NCBI RefSeq assembly: GCF_050589825.1
Contig: NZ_JBNGOZ010000007.1
Location: forward strand, 62,001 to 126,000
DNA: 64,000 nt
Source of the DNA: Carboxylicivirga longa
GTDB lineage: Bacteria; Bacteroidota; Bacteroidia; Bacteroidales; Marinilabiliaceae
Reading direction: 5' to 3'
The notes beneath the pieces are model-generated. The model was not told the DNA's origin, searched no databases, and saw only the letters and a list, made by a program, of their open reading frames with translations. This document shows positions 17,557 through 26,105 of the stretch, in pieces. The position numbers and the translations under genes are program-made. Within the stretch, counting starts at the first letter, position 1. Every line of letters begins with the position of its first letter.

Positions 17557-19080
17557 ATGACAACTCGTAAAGTACGCGTGCGCTTTGCGCCAAGTCCTAC
17601 CGGACCCCTTCATATTGGTGGTGTTCGTACCGCCTTGTTTAATTATTTATTTGCCAAAAAACATGGTGGCGATTTTATTCTTCGTATCGAAGACACCGAT
17701 TCAACCCGTTTTGTTGAAGGAGCCGAAGAGTATATCAATGAAAGCATGGAATGGTTAGGTATGACCATTGATGAAGGTGTAAAGCAAGGAGGTGACTACG
17801 GTCCGTACAAACAAAGCGAGCGTCGAGCCATTTATAAAAAGTATGCCGACCAGCTGATCGAAACAGGCTGGGGCTACTACGCCTTTGATACGGCTGAAGA
17901 ACTGGATGCCCTGCGTGCCAAAGCCGAGGCTGAGAAAAAAACCTTTGCTTACGATATGCACACGCGTCAGCACCTCAAGAACTCCCTGTCTTTATCGGCA
18001 GAAGAGGTGAAACAGCGTATGGAGGCCGGTGAGCCATGGGTGATCCGTTTTAAGATGCCGGAAGATACTACGGTTAAAACCAACGACATGGTAAGGGGCG
18101 CAGTTACCTTTAACACCAATACCCTGGACGATAAAGTACTTTATAAAAGTGCCGATCAACTGCCTACCTATCACCTTGCCAATATAGTGGATGACCATTT
18201 AATGGAAATTACACACGTAATACGAGGTGAGGAATGGCTACCCTCGGTACCCTTGCACATTATGCTATATCGCGCACTAGGATGGGAAGAAAGCATGCCA
18301 CTATTTGCCCACTTACCGCTCATTCTTAAACCGACAGGCAAAGGTAAATTATCGAAACGCGATGGTGATAAAGGAGGCTTCCCGGTATTTCCCCTTAACT
18401 GGCAGCTGGAGGATGGCATTGCAGCCGGCTACCGCGAGAGTGGTTACTTTCCCGAAGCTGTTATTAACTTATTGGCTTTGTTGGGCTGGAACCCGGGCAC
18501 TGAGCAGGAACTTTTTACAATGGATGAGCTCATTGAACTTTTCGATATCGAACGGGTGAACAAATCGGGTGCCCGCTTTGATCCTGATAAGGCCCGATGG
18601 TTTAACCAGCAGCACCTCGTCCGTAAGTCGGATGATGAGCTGGCCACCCTTTATCAATCAGTACTAAAGGAGCACGGACATACACCGGATACCACTTATG
18701 TATCGCAAGTAGTTAGTCTGGTTAAAGAACGTGTTAACTTTGTGAGTGAACTATGGGAACAAAGCGCCTTCTTCTTTGAGGCACCCCTAAGCTATGATGC
18801 CAAGGTAGTTAAGAAACGCTGGAAAGGCGATGTACCCGCTTTTATGACTTCCCTGACAATGATTTTGGAGGCCCTGGAAAAATGGGATGCTGAAAGCATA
18901 AAGGCCTGCATTGCCGAGCATATTGAAGAGAATGGTCTTGGCTTTGGTTTAGTTATGAACGCCTTCCGCCTGGCTTTAGTGGGTGGTGGTTTTGGCCCCG
19001 ACCTAATGACCATTGCCGAAATGATTGGTAAAGAAGAAACTATTCAGCGTATTAACAATGCCGTTGAAAAGCTGGCTTAA
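17557..19080 (+). CDS. gltX: Glutamyl-tRNA synthetase
   Basis: This class I synthetase charges tRNA(Glu) in the cytoplasm. The ATG at 17557 gives 507 residues starting MTTRKVRVRFAPSPTGPLH. An in-frame TTG at 17539 is rejected because it overlaps the -7 box. HIGG (19-22) is the HIGH motif and KLSKR (around 264-268) the KMSKS loop; FILRIEDTDSTR is the usual glutamate-binding stretch. Length fits a GltX with the C-terminal anticodon-binding helical domain. It is transcribed alone between a divergent sigma gene and a convergent RNase HI gene. Confidence 0.97.
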   Translation: MTTRKVRVRFAPSPTGPLHIGGVRTALFNYLFAKKHGGDFILRIEDTDSTRFVEGAEEYINESMEWLGMTIDEGVKQGGDYGPYKQSERRAIYKKYADQLIETGWGYYAFDTAEELDALRAKAEAEKKTFAYDMHTRQHLKNSLSLSAEEVKQRMEAGEPWVIRFKMPEDTTVKTNDMVRGAVTFNTNTLDDKVLYKSADQLPTYHLANIVDDHLMEITHVIRGEEWLPSVPLHIMLYRALGWEESMPLFAHLPLILKPTGKGKLSKRDGDKGGFPVFPLNWQLEDGIAAGYRESGYFPEAVINLLALLGWNPGTEQELFTMDELIELFDIERVNKSGARFDPDKARWFNQQHLVRKSDDELATLYQSVLKEHGHTPDTTYVSQVVSLVKERVNFVSELWEQSAFFFEAPLSYDAKVVKKRWKGDVPAFMTSLTMILEALEKWDAESIKACIAEHIEENGLGFGLVMNAFRLALVGGGFGPDLMTIAEMIGKEETIQRINNAVEKLA

Positions 19081-19110
19081 GAAATACCCATTGATATTTC
19101 TTTATTTTTT
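19079..19110 (+). terminator. Weak terminator after gltX
   Basis: The 8-bp stem AAGAAATA / TATTTCTT (19079-19086, 19095-19102) has an 8-base loop, overlaps the gltX stop, and is followed by a T-rich run. It is A/T-rich, so only moderately stable. Confidence 0.5.
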
Positions 19111-19111
19111 C

Positions 19112-19181
19112 AACCACAAATTCCTCAATTATTGGGTTCGTATTGCGAAACTATCTGTTTAAATTGGTGGAATTTGTGGTT
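19112..19181. repeat. Inverted repeat with perfect 13-bp ends
   Basis: AACCACAAATTCC (19112-19124) and its exact complement (19169-19181) flank 44 bases that hold a smaller TTCG/CGAA hairpin. The 70-bp unit has no ORF and lies between the converging gltX and rnhA genes. The layout resembles a small palindromic or miniature element; no transposase is nearby. Confidence 0.5.
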
Positions 19182-19304
19182 CTATATTTTAAAATAAATA
19201 TTAAAATCGAATTCCCTTATAATTACAAAGTAACACTGGTGATTTAGGGAAACAGTAGGATTTTAGGTGCTTTTCTGAAGTTTAAAACTTTGGAAAAGCA
19301 AATA

Positions 19305-19934
19305 TTATTTTCTTCCAAAGTCGGCCGGTATCTCACCCCAGTTTTTGGTATCCCACTTCATAATCTTCACTTGTACCTTATTATTTTTCAGCCACTCCTC
19401 GGCCCGGTGTACCAGCTCAAACAGCTCTTTTGTACGAGGTGTCTCTGCCAGCTTTGACTTACATGTTTTTTTCGACACCCAGCCCATAGCTATCTTAGAG
19501 TCGGTATAAATGGGCAGATTCAGATTATTCTTCTGCAAATAAGAGATACCATGCACCAAGGCAAGAAACTCACCAATATTGTTGGTGCCCAAATCAAATT
19601 TTTTATGAAATAGCTGACGACCATCTTTGGTATATACCCCCTGATACTCCATTACCCCGGGATTACCGCTGCAGGCAGCATCCACAGAAATACTATGCTC
19701 CACAATATTCTTACGTGAATTGATGGAAGAAACACCGCCTTTGCTACCTTTGGCGGCTCCTGACATGTATTGCTTATAATCACTGCGAAAAGCTCTTTCA
19801 GCCTCTTCCTTACTGGCAAAACCCTTATACTTAGCAGCCGGAAATCCTTTTATCTGCGCCTGACAAGCCGGCCAACTGGAGTATATTCCGGGCATAGCCC
19901 CTACCCACACCACGTAAAATTTATTTTTCGCCAT
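19305..19934 (-). CDS. rnhA: Ribonuclease HI with N-terminal viroplasmin-type domain
   Basis: The enzyme cuts the RNA strand of RNA:DNA hybrids. The ATG at 19934 gives 209 residues: an N-terminal hybrid-binding domain (5-50, KFYVVWVGAMPGIYSSW and YKGFASKEEAERAF, the viroplasmin/RNase H1-N type), a linker, and the RNase H fold with acidic residues Asp85 (VDAACSG), Glu122 (NIGEF) and Asp145 (YTDSK). The longer frame upstream, starting at 19997, overlaps the upstream peptidase gene and lacks family similarity, so I reject it. It lies 40 bases downstream of the S46 peptidase stop. Confidence 0.92.
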   Translation of the reverse strand: MAKNKFYVVWVGAMPGIYSSWPACQAQIKGFPAAKYKGFASKEEAERAFRSDYKQYMSGAAKGSKGGVSSINSRKNIVEHSISVDAACSGNPGVMEYQGVYTKDGRQLFHKKFDLGTNNIGEFLALVHGISYLQKNNLNLPIYTDSKIAMGWVSKKTCKSKLAETPRTKELFELVHRAEEWLKNNKVQVKIMKWDTKNWGEIPADFGRK

Positions 19935-19974
19935 AAAATACCGTTTCCTACAAAGATAATTCGATTTCCTATAA

Positions 19975-22119
19975 TCAAAGAATATCCATCTCATCAATCA
20001 GGTGGCTGGCGCCTGCCATCTTATCCACTACAAAAAGTACATAGCGTATATCAACACAAATACACTTTTGCAGCTCATGCTCAAAGGCCAGGTCGCCTGT
20101 CATGGCCTCCCAGTTACCATCAAAGGCAACACCAATTAAATGACCCTTATCATTAATCACCGGACTACCACTGTTACCACCCGTAATATCGTTGTTGGTA
20201 ATAAAGCATACAGGCATCTGCCCATTGTCCAGCTGATAATTACCATAATCATTGCCATGAAATAACTCTTCCAGCTTAAGGGGCACTCGAAAATCAGGCC
20301 TATCATGGTCATCCTTTTCTATAATACCTTCCAGGGTAGTATAATACTTGAACTTCACGCCATCTTTGGGTTCATAATCACCCACGGTACCGTATGACAG
20401 CCGAAGCGTGCTGTTGGCATCCGGATAGACACTGCTATATTGACGCTGCTTAAGGTAACCTTTAACAAGCAATCGCTGAGCTTCATCGCGTTGGCGATTA
20501 AGACGATCATGTATATCAATCAACTGATAGAAGTGGGATAGTATTTGATATGAAAAGACGATGGCCGGATCGTCAAAAAAAGCTTCACTATCTCCACTCT
20601 CCAACAAAGCAATCATATCTTGCTCGCTTGCCAGTGCCGTCTTTTGATATAAGTCATCTACAAAACGCGACGGATTATCCACATTTTTCTTACCCAGTAA
20701 ACTTTCCAACTTAGGACGCAGACTTTCATGCGTATTATCCAGGTAATACTTTAGCATTGCCTCAAAAACACGTTGATCAAGACGTGCATCGTAACCCTTG
20801 TAAAGAGTTTGTAAGGTATCCAGCGCCTCCTTCATATATTTGGCGTATTGTTCAGATTCCCGAACCTTGGTAAGCTCCATAAATAAGCTGCTTACCTCCA
20901 GGGCAAAATTAACAATCTCGGCGCCCTGCAACATGGTCTCCTGGGTTACCGTTTCTGCGTGCGTTAATTTATTCCCTAACAGATAGGAGGCTTCTATCAG
21001 CGGCAATACTTTTCCATACTTGGCCCGGCGCGTGGTATCAGCCTGCGCCCATTCACTAAATGCCTGCTCCTTGCTCTTCCGGTTTTGGATTACCGTAAGC
21101 TTCTCCAGTGCTTCATTTTGACCAATGGCATACTTCCAGTAATTACTCGATTCTGAATATTTAGCGGCATATTGTATGTTCGTAAAGTCAGAAGCAGCCA
21201 TAGCTTCCTCCCAAATCCTCTGTTTGATACCGCGTACCTCAGCTACCACAGGGTTAATCACATCCTTTACCTCCTTCACTCCATAGGACGATAGAAAACG
21301 CTGTGTATGACCCGGGTATCCCAGCGTCATAGTAAAATCTCCTTTTTGATAGCCCTCCAGACTAATCTGGAAATGCTTTTTGGGTGTAAAGGGAACATTT
21401 TCGGGCGAGTAGGGTGCCGGTGATCCATCGGGAGCACTGTAAACGCGAAAAAAACAAAAGTCTCCGGTATGGCGGGGCCACATCCAGTTATCGGTATCTC
21501 CTCCAAATTTACCAATGGCAGAAGGTGGTGTGCCTACCAGCCTTACATCTTCATAGGTTTGCGTGATAAACAAAATGTAGGAATTCCCATTAAAGAAGGG
21601 TTTTACGGTAGCCTCCAACTGTGTGCGCTCGTGTGCTTCCTTTTCAATACAGGCACTGATACTGTCAACCAGTGTTTGACGGGCCTCTCCCTTCAAAGTA
21701 TCCAACTGTGAAACAATCTGACGGGTAACATCATGTGCCTCCACTAAAAGAGTGGCCGTTTTACCAGGGTTGGGCAGCTCTTCTTCTGGCGAAGCCGCCC
21801 AGAAACCATTCTCCAGATAATTATGTTCCACACTACTGTGTTGCTGTATTTCGTTATACCCACAATGATGATTGGTCAGCAACAAGCCCCTATCACTAAT
21901 AAATTCTCCGGTGCAAGAGCCTTGGTCCAGCGACACCACAGCATCTTTAAGGGAAGGCGCATCATGACTATAAACGGATGCAAAGGGGATATTCAAACCC
22001 TTTTGCTGCATCATTTCCAGCTGGGCATCACTAATCAGGTAAGGCAACCACATGCCCTCATCGGCCTTCATAGCAGGCGACAACAGCATCGTACTTAGTA
22101 TAAAAAAGAGTAAACGCAT
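19975..22119 (-). CDS. S46-family dipeptidyl-peptidase, DPP7-like, copy 1
   Basis: S46 enzymes release dipeptides from the N-terminus of peptides in the periplasm. The 714-residue product starts with a signal peptide ending near KADEGMW. The catalytic parts are TNHHCGY (His84/85), the DTDNWMWPRHTGDF aspartate region, and GGNSGSP (Ser650). The residue 18 after that serine is Gly668 (FDGNW). In the Porphyromonas enzymes glycine there goes with DPP7 (hydrophobic P1) and arginine with DPP11 (acidic P1), so DPP7-type is inferred. A paralogue lies directly upstream. Confidence 0.93.
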   Translation of the reverse strand: MRLLFFILSTMLLSPAMKADEGMWLPYLISDAQLEMMQQKGLNIPFASVYSHDAPSLKDAVVSLDQGSCTGEFISDRGLLLTNHHCGYNEIQQHSSVEHNYLENGFWAASPEEELPNPGKTATLLVEAHDVTRQIVSQLDTLKGEARQTLVDSISACIEKEAHERTQLEATVKPFFNGNSYILFITQTYEDVRLVGTPPSAIGKFGGDTDNWMWPRHTGDFCFFRVYSAPDGSPAPYSPENVPFTPKKHFQISLEGYQKGDFTMTLGYPGHTQRFLSSYGVKEVKDVINPVVAEVRGIKQRIWEEAMAASDFTNIQYAAKYSESSNYWKYAIGQNEALEKLTVIQNRKSKEQAFSEWAQADTTRRAKYGKVLPLIEASYLLGNKLTHAETVTQETMLQGAEIVNFALEVSSLFMELTKVRESEQYAKYMKEALDTLQTLYKGYDARLDQRVFEAMLKYYLDNTHESLRPKLESLLGKKNVDNPSRFVDDLYQKTALASEQDMIALLESGDSEAFFDDPAIVFSYQILSHFYQLIDIHDRLNRQRDEAQRLLVKGYLKQRQYSSVYPDANSTLRLSYGTVGDYEPKDGVKFKYYTTLEGIIEKDDHDRPDFRVPLKLEELFHGNDYGNYQLDNGQMPVCFITNNDITGGNSGSPVINDKGHLIGVAFDGNWEAMTGDLAFEHELQKCICVDIRYVLFVVDKMAGASHLIDEMDIL

Positions 22120-22227
22120 TGAGTTAGCTATTTATCAAGAATTGCGAAACTACTAGATTATTAAAGGGATTACTATGACCCGGCCGGTATTTAAGCTATT
22201 TTAACAAAATATACATCCTCAAACTAA

Positions 22228-22270
22228 AAGGGCCGTGCCTTAATGCGCTTTGCACAAAGACACGACCCTT
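22228..22270. repeat. Intergenic hairpin, probable repeat-family member
   Basis: The arms are AAGGGCCGTGCCTT (22228-22241) and AAGACACGACCCTT (22257-22270), with a 15-base loop. On the minus strand all 14 pairs form (two as U-G), followed by TTTTAG, so it may end the upstream peptidase transcript. The minus-strand left part (TTAAGG, CG, TCTTTG) parallels the copy at 46848. It sits between the two S46 genes. Confidence 0.5.
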
Positions 22271-22294
22271 AAGCCTTAACAATATTATGACTGG

Positions 22295-24445
22295 TTATTT
22301 AACCAGTGTCATTTCGTCAATTAGGTTAGTAGCACCTGCAAATTTATCAATAATGAACAGCACATAGCGAATATCCACATTGATACACTTTTGCAATTCT
22401 GTTTCAAATGCAATATCACCACTCATGGCCTCCCAATTACCATCGAAAGCTAAACCAAACAGGTGACCCTCAGCATTGATAACAGGACTGCCACTGTTAC
22501 CTCCGGTAATATCGTTGTTAGAGGTGAAACACACAGGCATATAACCTGCTGCATCGGCATACTGTCCGTAATCTTTATTTTTCCACAACTCTTTCAGTTT
22601 AGCAGGCACTTCAAACTCAAAGTTATCCGGATCTTCTTTCTCCATAATACCCTCAACCGTTGTGAAATGCTTATACAACACGCCATCGCGTGGCTCGTAA
22701 TCACCCACCTTACCATATGATAAACGCATGGTAAAGTTAGCATCCGGATAGAAAACTTTCTCGGGCTGCATCTCCATCAAACCGGCAATAAACAAACGAT
22801 TATTCTTATCGATGGCCACTGCACTTTCGGCTTCCTTATTCTTTATCTCGCGATATTTATCAATGGATGAAACACCACCAATAAAGGCTAAATCTTTCCG
22901 CAGTTCCTTCAATGATGGTTTTTCCAGGAAAGCGTTAAAACGAGCCTCGTCCATAAACAGTGATTTGTTATACAGATAATCAGCAAACTTTTGGAAATCA
23001 CCCTTAAACTTCTTATTGATGGTCGCATAGAATGAAGGATGATATTGGGCATCAATGTCATCATTATACATCTTCAGCAAAGCACCAATTACCTTACGAT
23101 CGGTTTCCGGGTAGTAATCTTTGAAGAAAGATTCTCCGGCTGCTTTCAGGCTGGCCACCGCCTTATCAATCTTCTCCTGATCTTCTTCCTCCAGTGCCTT
23201 CTCCAAGGCTGTAGCACGGTAGGCAAAATACAAGGCCTCGGCACCGCGCAATTGACACTCGGCAAGGAAAGAAGTGGCTTTTACATAATCAGCACGCTCT
23301 GCATAAGCCTTCTCAAGATTGCTGAGTACATTACCGTACTTAGCTTTGCGGGCCGCATCAGCCTTTACCCATTGGGCAAACTCGGCTTCCAGCGCACGCT
23401 TCTGCCCCAGCACATCAAGCTTCTCCAGACCACGGTTCATACCAATACTGTTTTTCCAATAGTTTGAGCTACGGGCAAATTTTGAGGCATACTGAATATT
23501 CACCTTCTCATCGGCACGCATATCGGCCTGCCAGATATCTTGCTTCACACCGCGTGGCTTAATGCGGGCATGGTTAATAATTTCCATACGCTCGGCGATC
23601 CCCCACGATGTAAGGTAACGCTCCGTACTACCGGGGAAACCAATAGTCATGGCATAATCATCCATCTGTACACCCTTTAAAGAAACAGGCAGGTGGTGCG
23701 CCGGCTTGTAGGGCTTGTTATCCTTTGAATACTCAGCTGGCTTACCATCAGGTCCACAATACACACGGAACATACTGAAGTCGCCGGTGTGACGGGGCCA
23801 CATCCAGTTATCTGTATCAAATCCAAATTTACCGATTGACGATGGTGGCGCACCCACAAAACGAATATCCTTAAATGTTTCATAGGCAATCAGGAAGAAT
23901 TGGTTGCCCTCGAAATAATCTTTAACACTAATTTGGTAGTCATTACCTTTCCGAGCCTCTTCCACCAAAGCAGCAGCCACTTCTTTAATTTTAGCCGCAC
24001 GAGCCTGCTCACTCATATCATCCGTAAGTTCGGCATTGATGTCGGCAGTAACATCGGTCATATATTTGAGGAAGGTAACCTTAAGCCCGGGAGCCGGTAG
24101 TTCCTCCTCATGACTCTTAGCCCAAAAACCATCCTTCAGGTAATTGTTCTCCACAGAGCTTAACTCTTGTATCTTACCATATCCACAGTGGTGATTGGTC
24201 AATATCAAGCCCTGGTCAGAAATCAACTCACCGGTACAGCCACCACCAAAAATAACAATGGCGTCTTTCAAACTGCTATTGTTGATACTGTAAACTTCCT
24301 CGGCAGAAAGTTTAAAGCCCATCTCCTGCATCTTCTCAATGTTCAACTTATTAATCAGTGGCAATAACCACATTCCCTCATCGGCCTTGGCCAACGGGGC
24401 AAACCCCATAACGGCTACAAGCAAAATCGCTGCTATTCTTCTCAT
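22295..24445 (-). CDS. S46-family dipeptidyl-peptidase, DPP7-like, copy 2
   Basis: This 716-residue paralogue of the downstream peptidase keeps the same order and spacing of motifs: a signal peptide, ADEGMW at the mature start, TNHHCGY (His85/86), the FDTDNWMWPRHTGDF region and GGNSGSP (Ser651) with FDGNW after it. Both copies keep the catalytic residues, so neither is obviously dead. The pair looks like a tandem duplication that has since diverged. A predicted minus-strand promoter lies upstream. Peptide uptake from dipeptides fits the asaccharolytic-style amino-acid use seen in Bacteroidota carrying S46 enzymes. Confidence 0.93.
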   Translation of the reverse strand: MRRIAAILLVAVMGFAPLAKADEGMWLLPLINKLNIEKMQEMGFKLSAEEVYSINNSSLKDAIVIFGGGCTGELISDQGLILTNHHCGYGKIQELSSVENNYLKDGFWAKSHEEELPAPGLKVTFLKYMTDVTADINAELTDDMSEQARAAKIKEVAAALVEEARKGNDYQISVKDYFEGNQFFLIAYETFKDIRFVGAPPSSIGKFGFDTDNWMWPRHTGDFSMFRVYCGPDGKPAEYSKDNKPYKPAHHLPVSLKGVQMDDYAMTIGFPGSTERYLTSWGIAERMEIINHARIKPRGVKQDIWQADMRADEKVNIQYASKFARSSNYWKNSIGMNRGLEKLDVLGQKRALEAEFAQWVKADAARKAKYGNVLSNLEKAYAERADYVKATSFLAECQLRGAEALYFAYRATALEKALEEEDQEKIDKAVASLKAAGESFFKDYYPETDRKVIGALLKMYNDDIDAQYHPSFYATINKKFKGDFQKFADYLYNKSLFMDEARFNAFLEKPSLKELRKDLAFIGGVSSIDKYREIKNKEAESAVAIDKNNRLFIAGLMEMQPEKVFYPDANFTMRLSYGKVGDYEPRDGVLYKHFTTVEGIMEKEDPDNFEFEVPAKLKELWKNKDYGQYADAAGYMPVCFTSNNDITGGNSGSPVINAEGHLFGLAFDGNWEAMSGDIAFETELQKCINVDIRYVLFIIDKFAGATNLIDEMTLVK

Positions 24446-24470
24446 TCTGTTACTATTTAATTTTTATTGT

Positions 24471-24500
24471 CAAAATCAAGCCTAATACACTATATACAAA
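24471..24500 (-). promoter_or_regulatory. Putative promoter of the upstream S46 gene
   Basis: On the minus strand: TTTG (24500-24497), 18 bases, TGATTTTG (24478-24471; one mismatch to TAnnTTTG), 26 bases before the ATG. The rest of the 359-base gap between 24446 and 24804 is AT-rich, and I see no gene in it. Confidence 0.4.
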
Positions 24501-24741
24501 CCACTTGTCATTATATATAAACACCTGGTTTCACAACCTTAATCGTTATATTTTCTTACTTCGCTCAAAGATATAATTTTTGATGAAAAGAAATGATGAC
24601 TCCTAACACCTACATACCATAGAGAAACACAGGGGATATATTTTTGTTGAATATATGACAAAGAGAATTACTAAGCTGACATGCAAATAAAAATCAATGA
24701 CTAAAAGATACTTTTATCGCACAATACTCTGTTTTAAAAAA

Positions 24742-24771
24742 TTGTAAAATATTATTTAATATATATATTTG
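24742..24771 (+). promoter_or_regulatory. Promoter of the outer-membrane barrel gene
   Basis: TTG (24742-24744), 19 bases, TATATTTG (24764-24771) is a full match to the Bacteroidota consensus with ideal spacing, 33 bases before the ATG. Confidence 0.7.
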
Positions 24772-24804
24772 TACACGAATGTTTTAATCTAAATCTAATT
24801 GAAT

Positions 24805-25419
24805 ATGAAAAAAATTGTTGCAATGATTGCCGTGATGGCAATGGTATCCGTGAGCGCATTAGCGCAAACTTTTGGAGTAAAAGCTGGTGTTAATATCGCC
24901 AACATTAAGTATTCGGGCAGCGGCATGAACATCTCTCCTGACTCAAAAGTTGGTTTAGCAGTTGGAGCTTTTGCCAAATTCGATATTACCGAGGCTTTTG
25001 TAATTCAACCAGAATTGCTCTATTCAGAAAAGGGTGCGAAACTTGATATAAGCGAAGGTGGTGAGAGATATAAGTCAACTATGAAATTAAATTATTTATC
25101 AATTCCTGTAATAGCTAAGTATTACGTAGCAGAAGGATTTAGCCTACAAGCAGGCCCACAGTTTGACTTTTTATTATCAGCAAAAGAAGATTGGGATGCG
25201 ACTATTGGTGGAATGTCTGAATCAGGTGAGGATGATATTAAAGAAGATGTTACAGGTCTTGATTTCGGCCTTGCCTTAGGTCTTGGTTATGAATTTACTT
25301 CGGGTCTTGGTATTGATGGCCGTTACATCATTGGTCTTTCTGAACTGGCAGATAATCCGGAAGAAGGGGTTGACACAAAATCAAAAGGGTTTCAATTTAC
25401 ATTGAGCTACTCATTCTAA
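24805..25419 (+). CDS. PorT-type outer-membrane beta-barrel protein
   Basis: The 204-residue product has a signal peptide (MKKIVAMIAV..., cut near ALAQ) and then alternating strands typical of the small OMP_b-brl_2/PorT barrels: FGVKAGVN first, PELLYSEKGAKL, YLSIPVIAKYY, GPQFDFLL and a C-terminal aromatic FQFTLSYSF. An in-frame TTG at 24799 lies in the leader; the ATG at 24805 gives a proper signal peptide. It is monocistronic, with a very good promoter and a terminator. Ligand or function is not predictable. Confidence 0.88.
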   Translation: MKKIVAMIAVMAMVSVSALAQTFGVKAGVNIANIKYSGSGMNISPDSKVGLAVGAFAKFDITEAFVIQPELLYSEKGAKLDISEGGERYKSTMKLNYLSIPVIAKYYVAEGFSLQAGPQFDFLLSAKEDWDATIGGMSESGEDDIKEDVTGLDFGLALGLGYEFTSGLGIDGRYIIGLSELADNPEEGVDTKSKGFQFTLSYSF

Positions 25420-25436
25420 TAAAACAATGAATACTT

Positions 25437-25464
25437 AAAAACCGGCGCAAGGCCGGTTTTTTTT
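25437..25464. terminator. Bidirectional terminator between barrel gene and rnhB
   Basis: The AAAACCGGC / GCCGGTTTT stem (25438-25446, 25452-25460) is followed by T8 on the plus strand and preceded by A residues, so it serves both converging genes. It overlaps the rnhB stop. Confidence 0.85.
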
Positions 25465-26068
25465 ATTTGAATAAACTCATTTGCTCATCCAGCAGGCGAA
25501 AGCTTTTACGGTGGATCGGTGTGATACCATGCGCCTTTATGCCCGCACGATGAGCCTTTGTGGGATAACCTTTATTTTTATCCCAGGCATAATGTGGATA
25601 TTGCTCATGCATGGCCAGCATAAATTCATCGCGATGTGTTTTGGCCAACACGCTGGCTGCCGCAATGGACAGGTACTTGCCATCACCTTTAACAATGCAA
25701 GTGTGCTCAATGCCTTTGTAGGGAATGAAGCGATTGCCATCAATCAGCAAATGCTCAGGCTTTGTAGTAAGCTGATCAACGCTGCGGTGCATCGCCACAT
25801 ACGAAGCCTTGAGGATATTGATCTCATCTATCTCCTGATGATCGACAAAGGAGACCGCCCAAGCCACGGCTTCCTTTTCAATAATAGGGCGCAGCGTCTG
25901 TCGTTGTTTTTCCGTTAGTTTTTTTGAATCATCCAGCAGCGCATGACTAAAGTCGGCAGGCAAAATTACGGCCGCAGCCACCACCGGGCCGGCCAAACAC
26001 CCACGACCGGCTTCGTCGCAACCGGCTTCCATCACATCACTATTTAAAAAAGGCAGTAGATTAGCCAT
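25463..26068 (-). CDS. rnhB: Ribonuclease HII
   Basis: RNase HII removes ribonucleotides misplaced in DNA and the RNA of hybrids. The 201-residue protein has CDEAGRGCLAGPVVAAAVIL with the catalytic DEAGRG (18-23), later LLIDGN and ASVLAKTHRD. It is the last gene of a minus-strand run with the glutaminyl cyclase and cysS. With RNase HI at 19.3 kb, two unrelated RNase H enzymes lie within 7 kb. Confidence 0.97.
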   Translation of the reverse strand: MANLLPFLNSDVMEAGCDEAGRGCLAGPVVAAAVILPADFSHALLDDSKKLTEKQRQTLRPIIEKEAVAWAVSFVDHQEIDEINILKASYVAMHRSVDQLTTKPEHLLIDGNRFIPYKGIEHTCIVKGDGKYLSIAAASVLAKTHRDEFMLAMHEQYPHYAWDKNKGYPTKAHRAGIKAHGITPIHRKSFRLLDEQMSLFK

Positions 26069-26105
26069 TATAAAATTCCTTACTAATGATACTTCTCAAC
26101 ACTGC

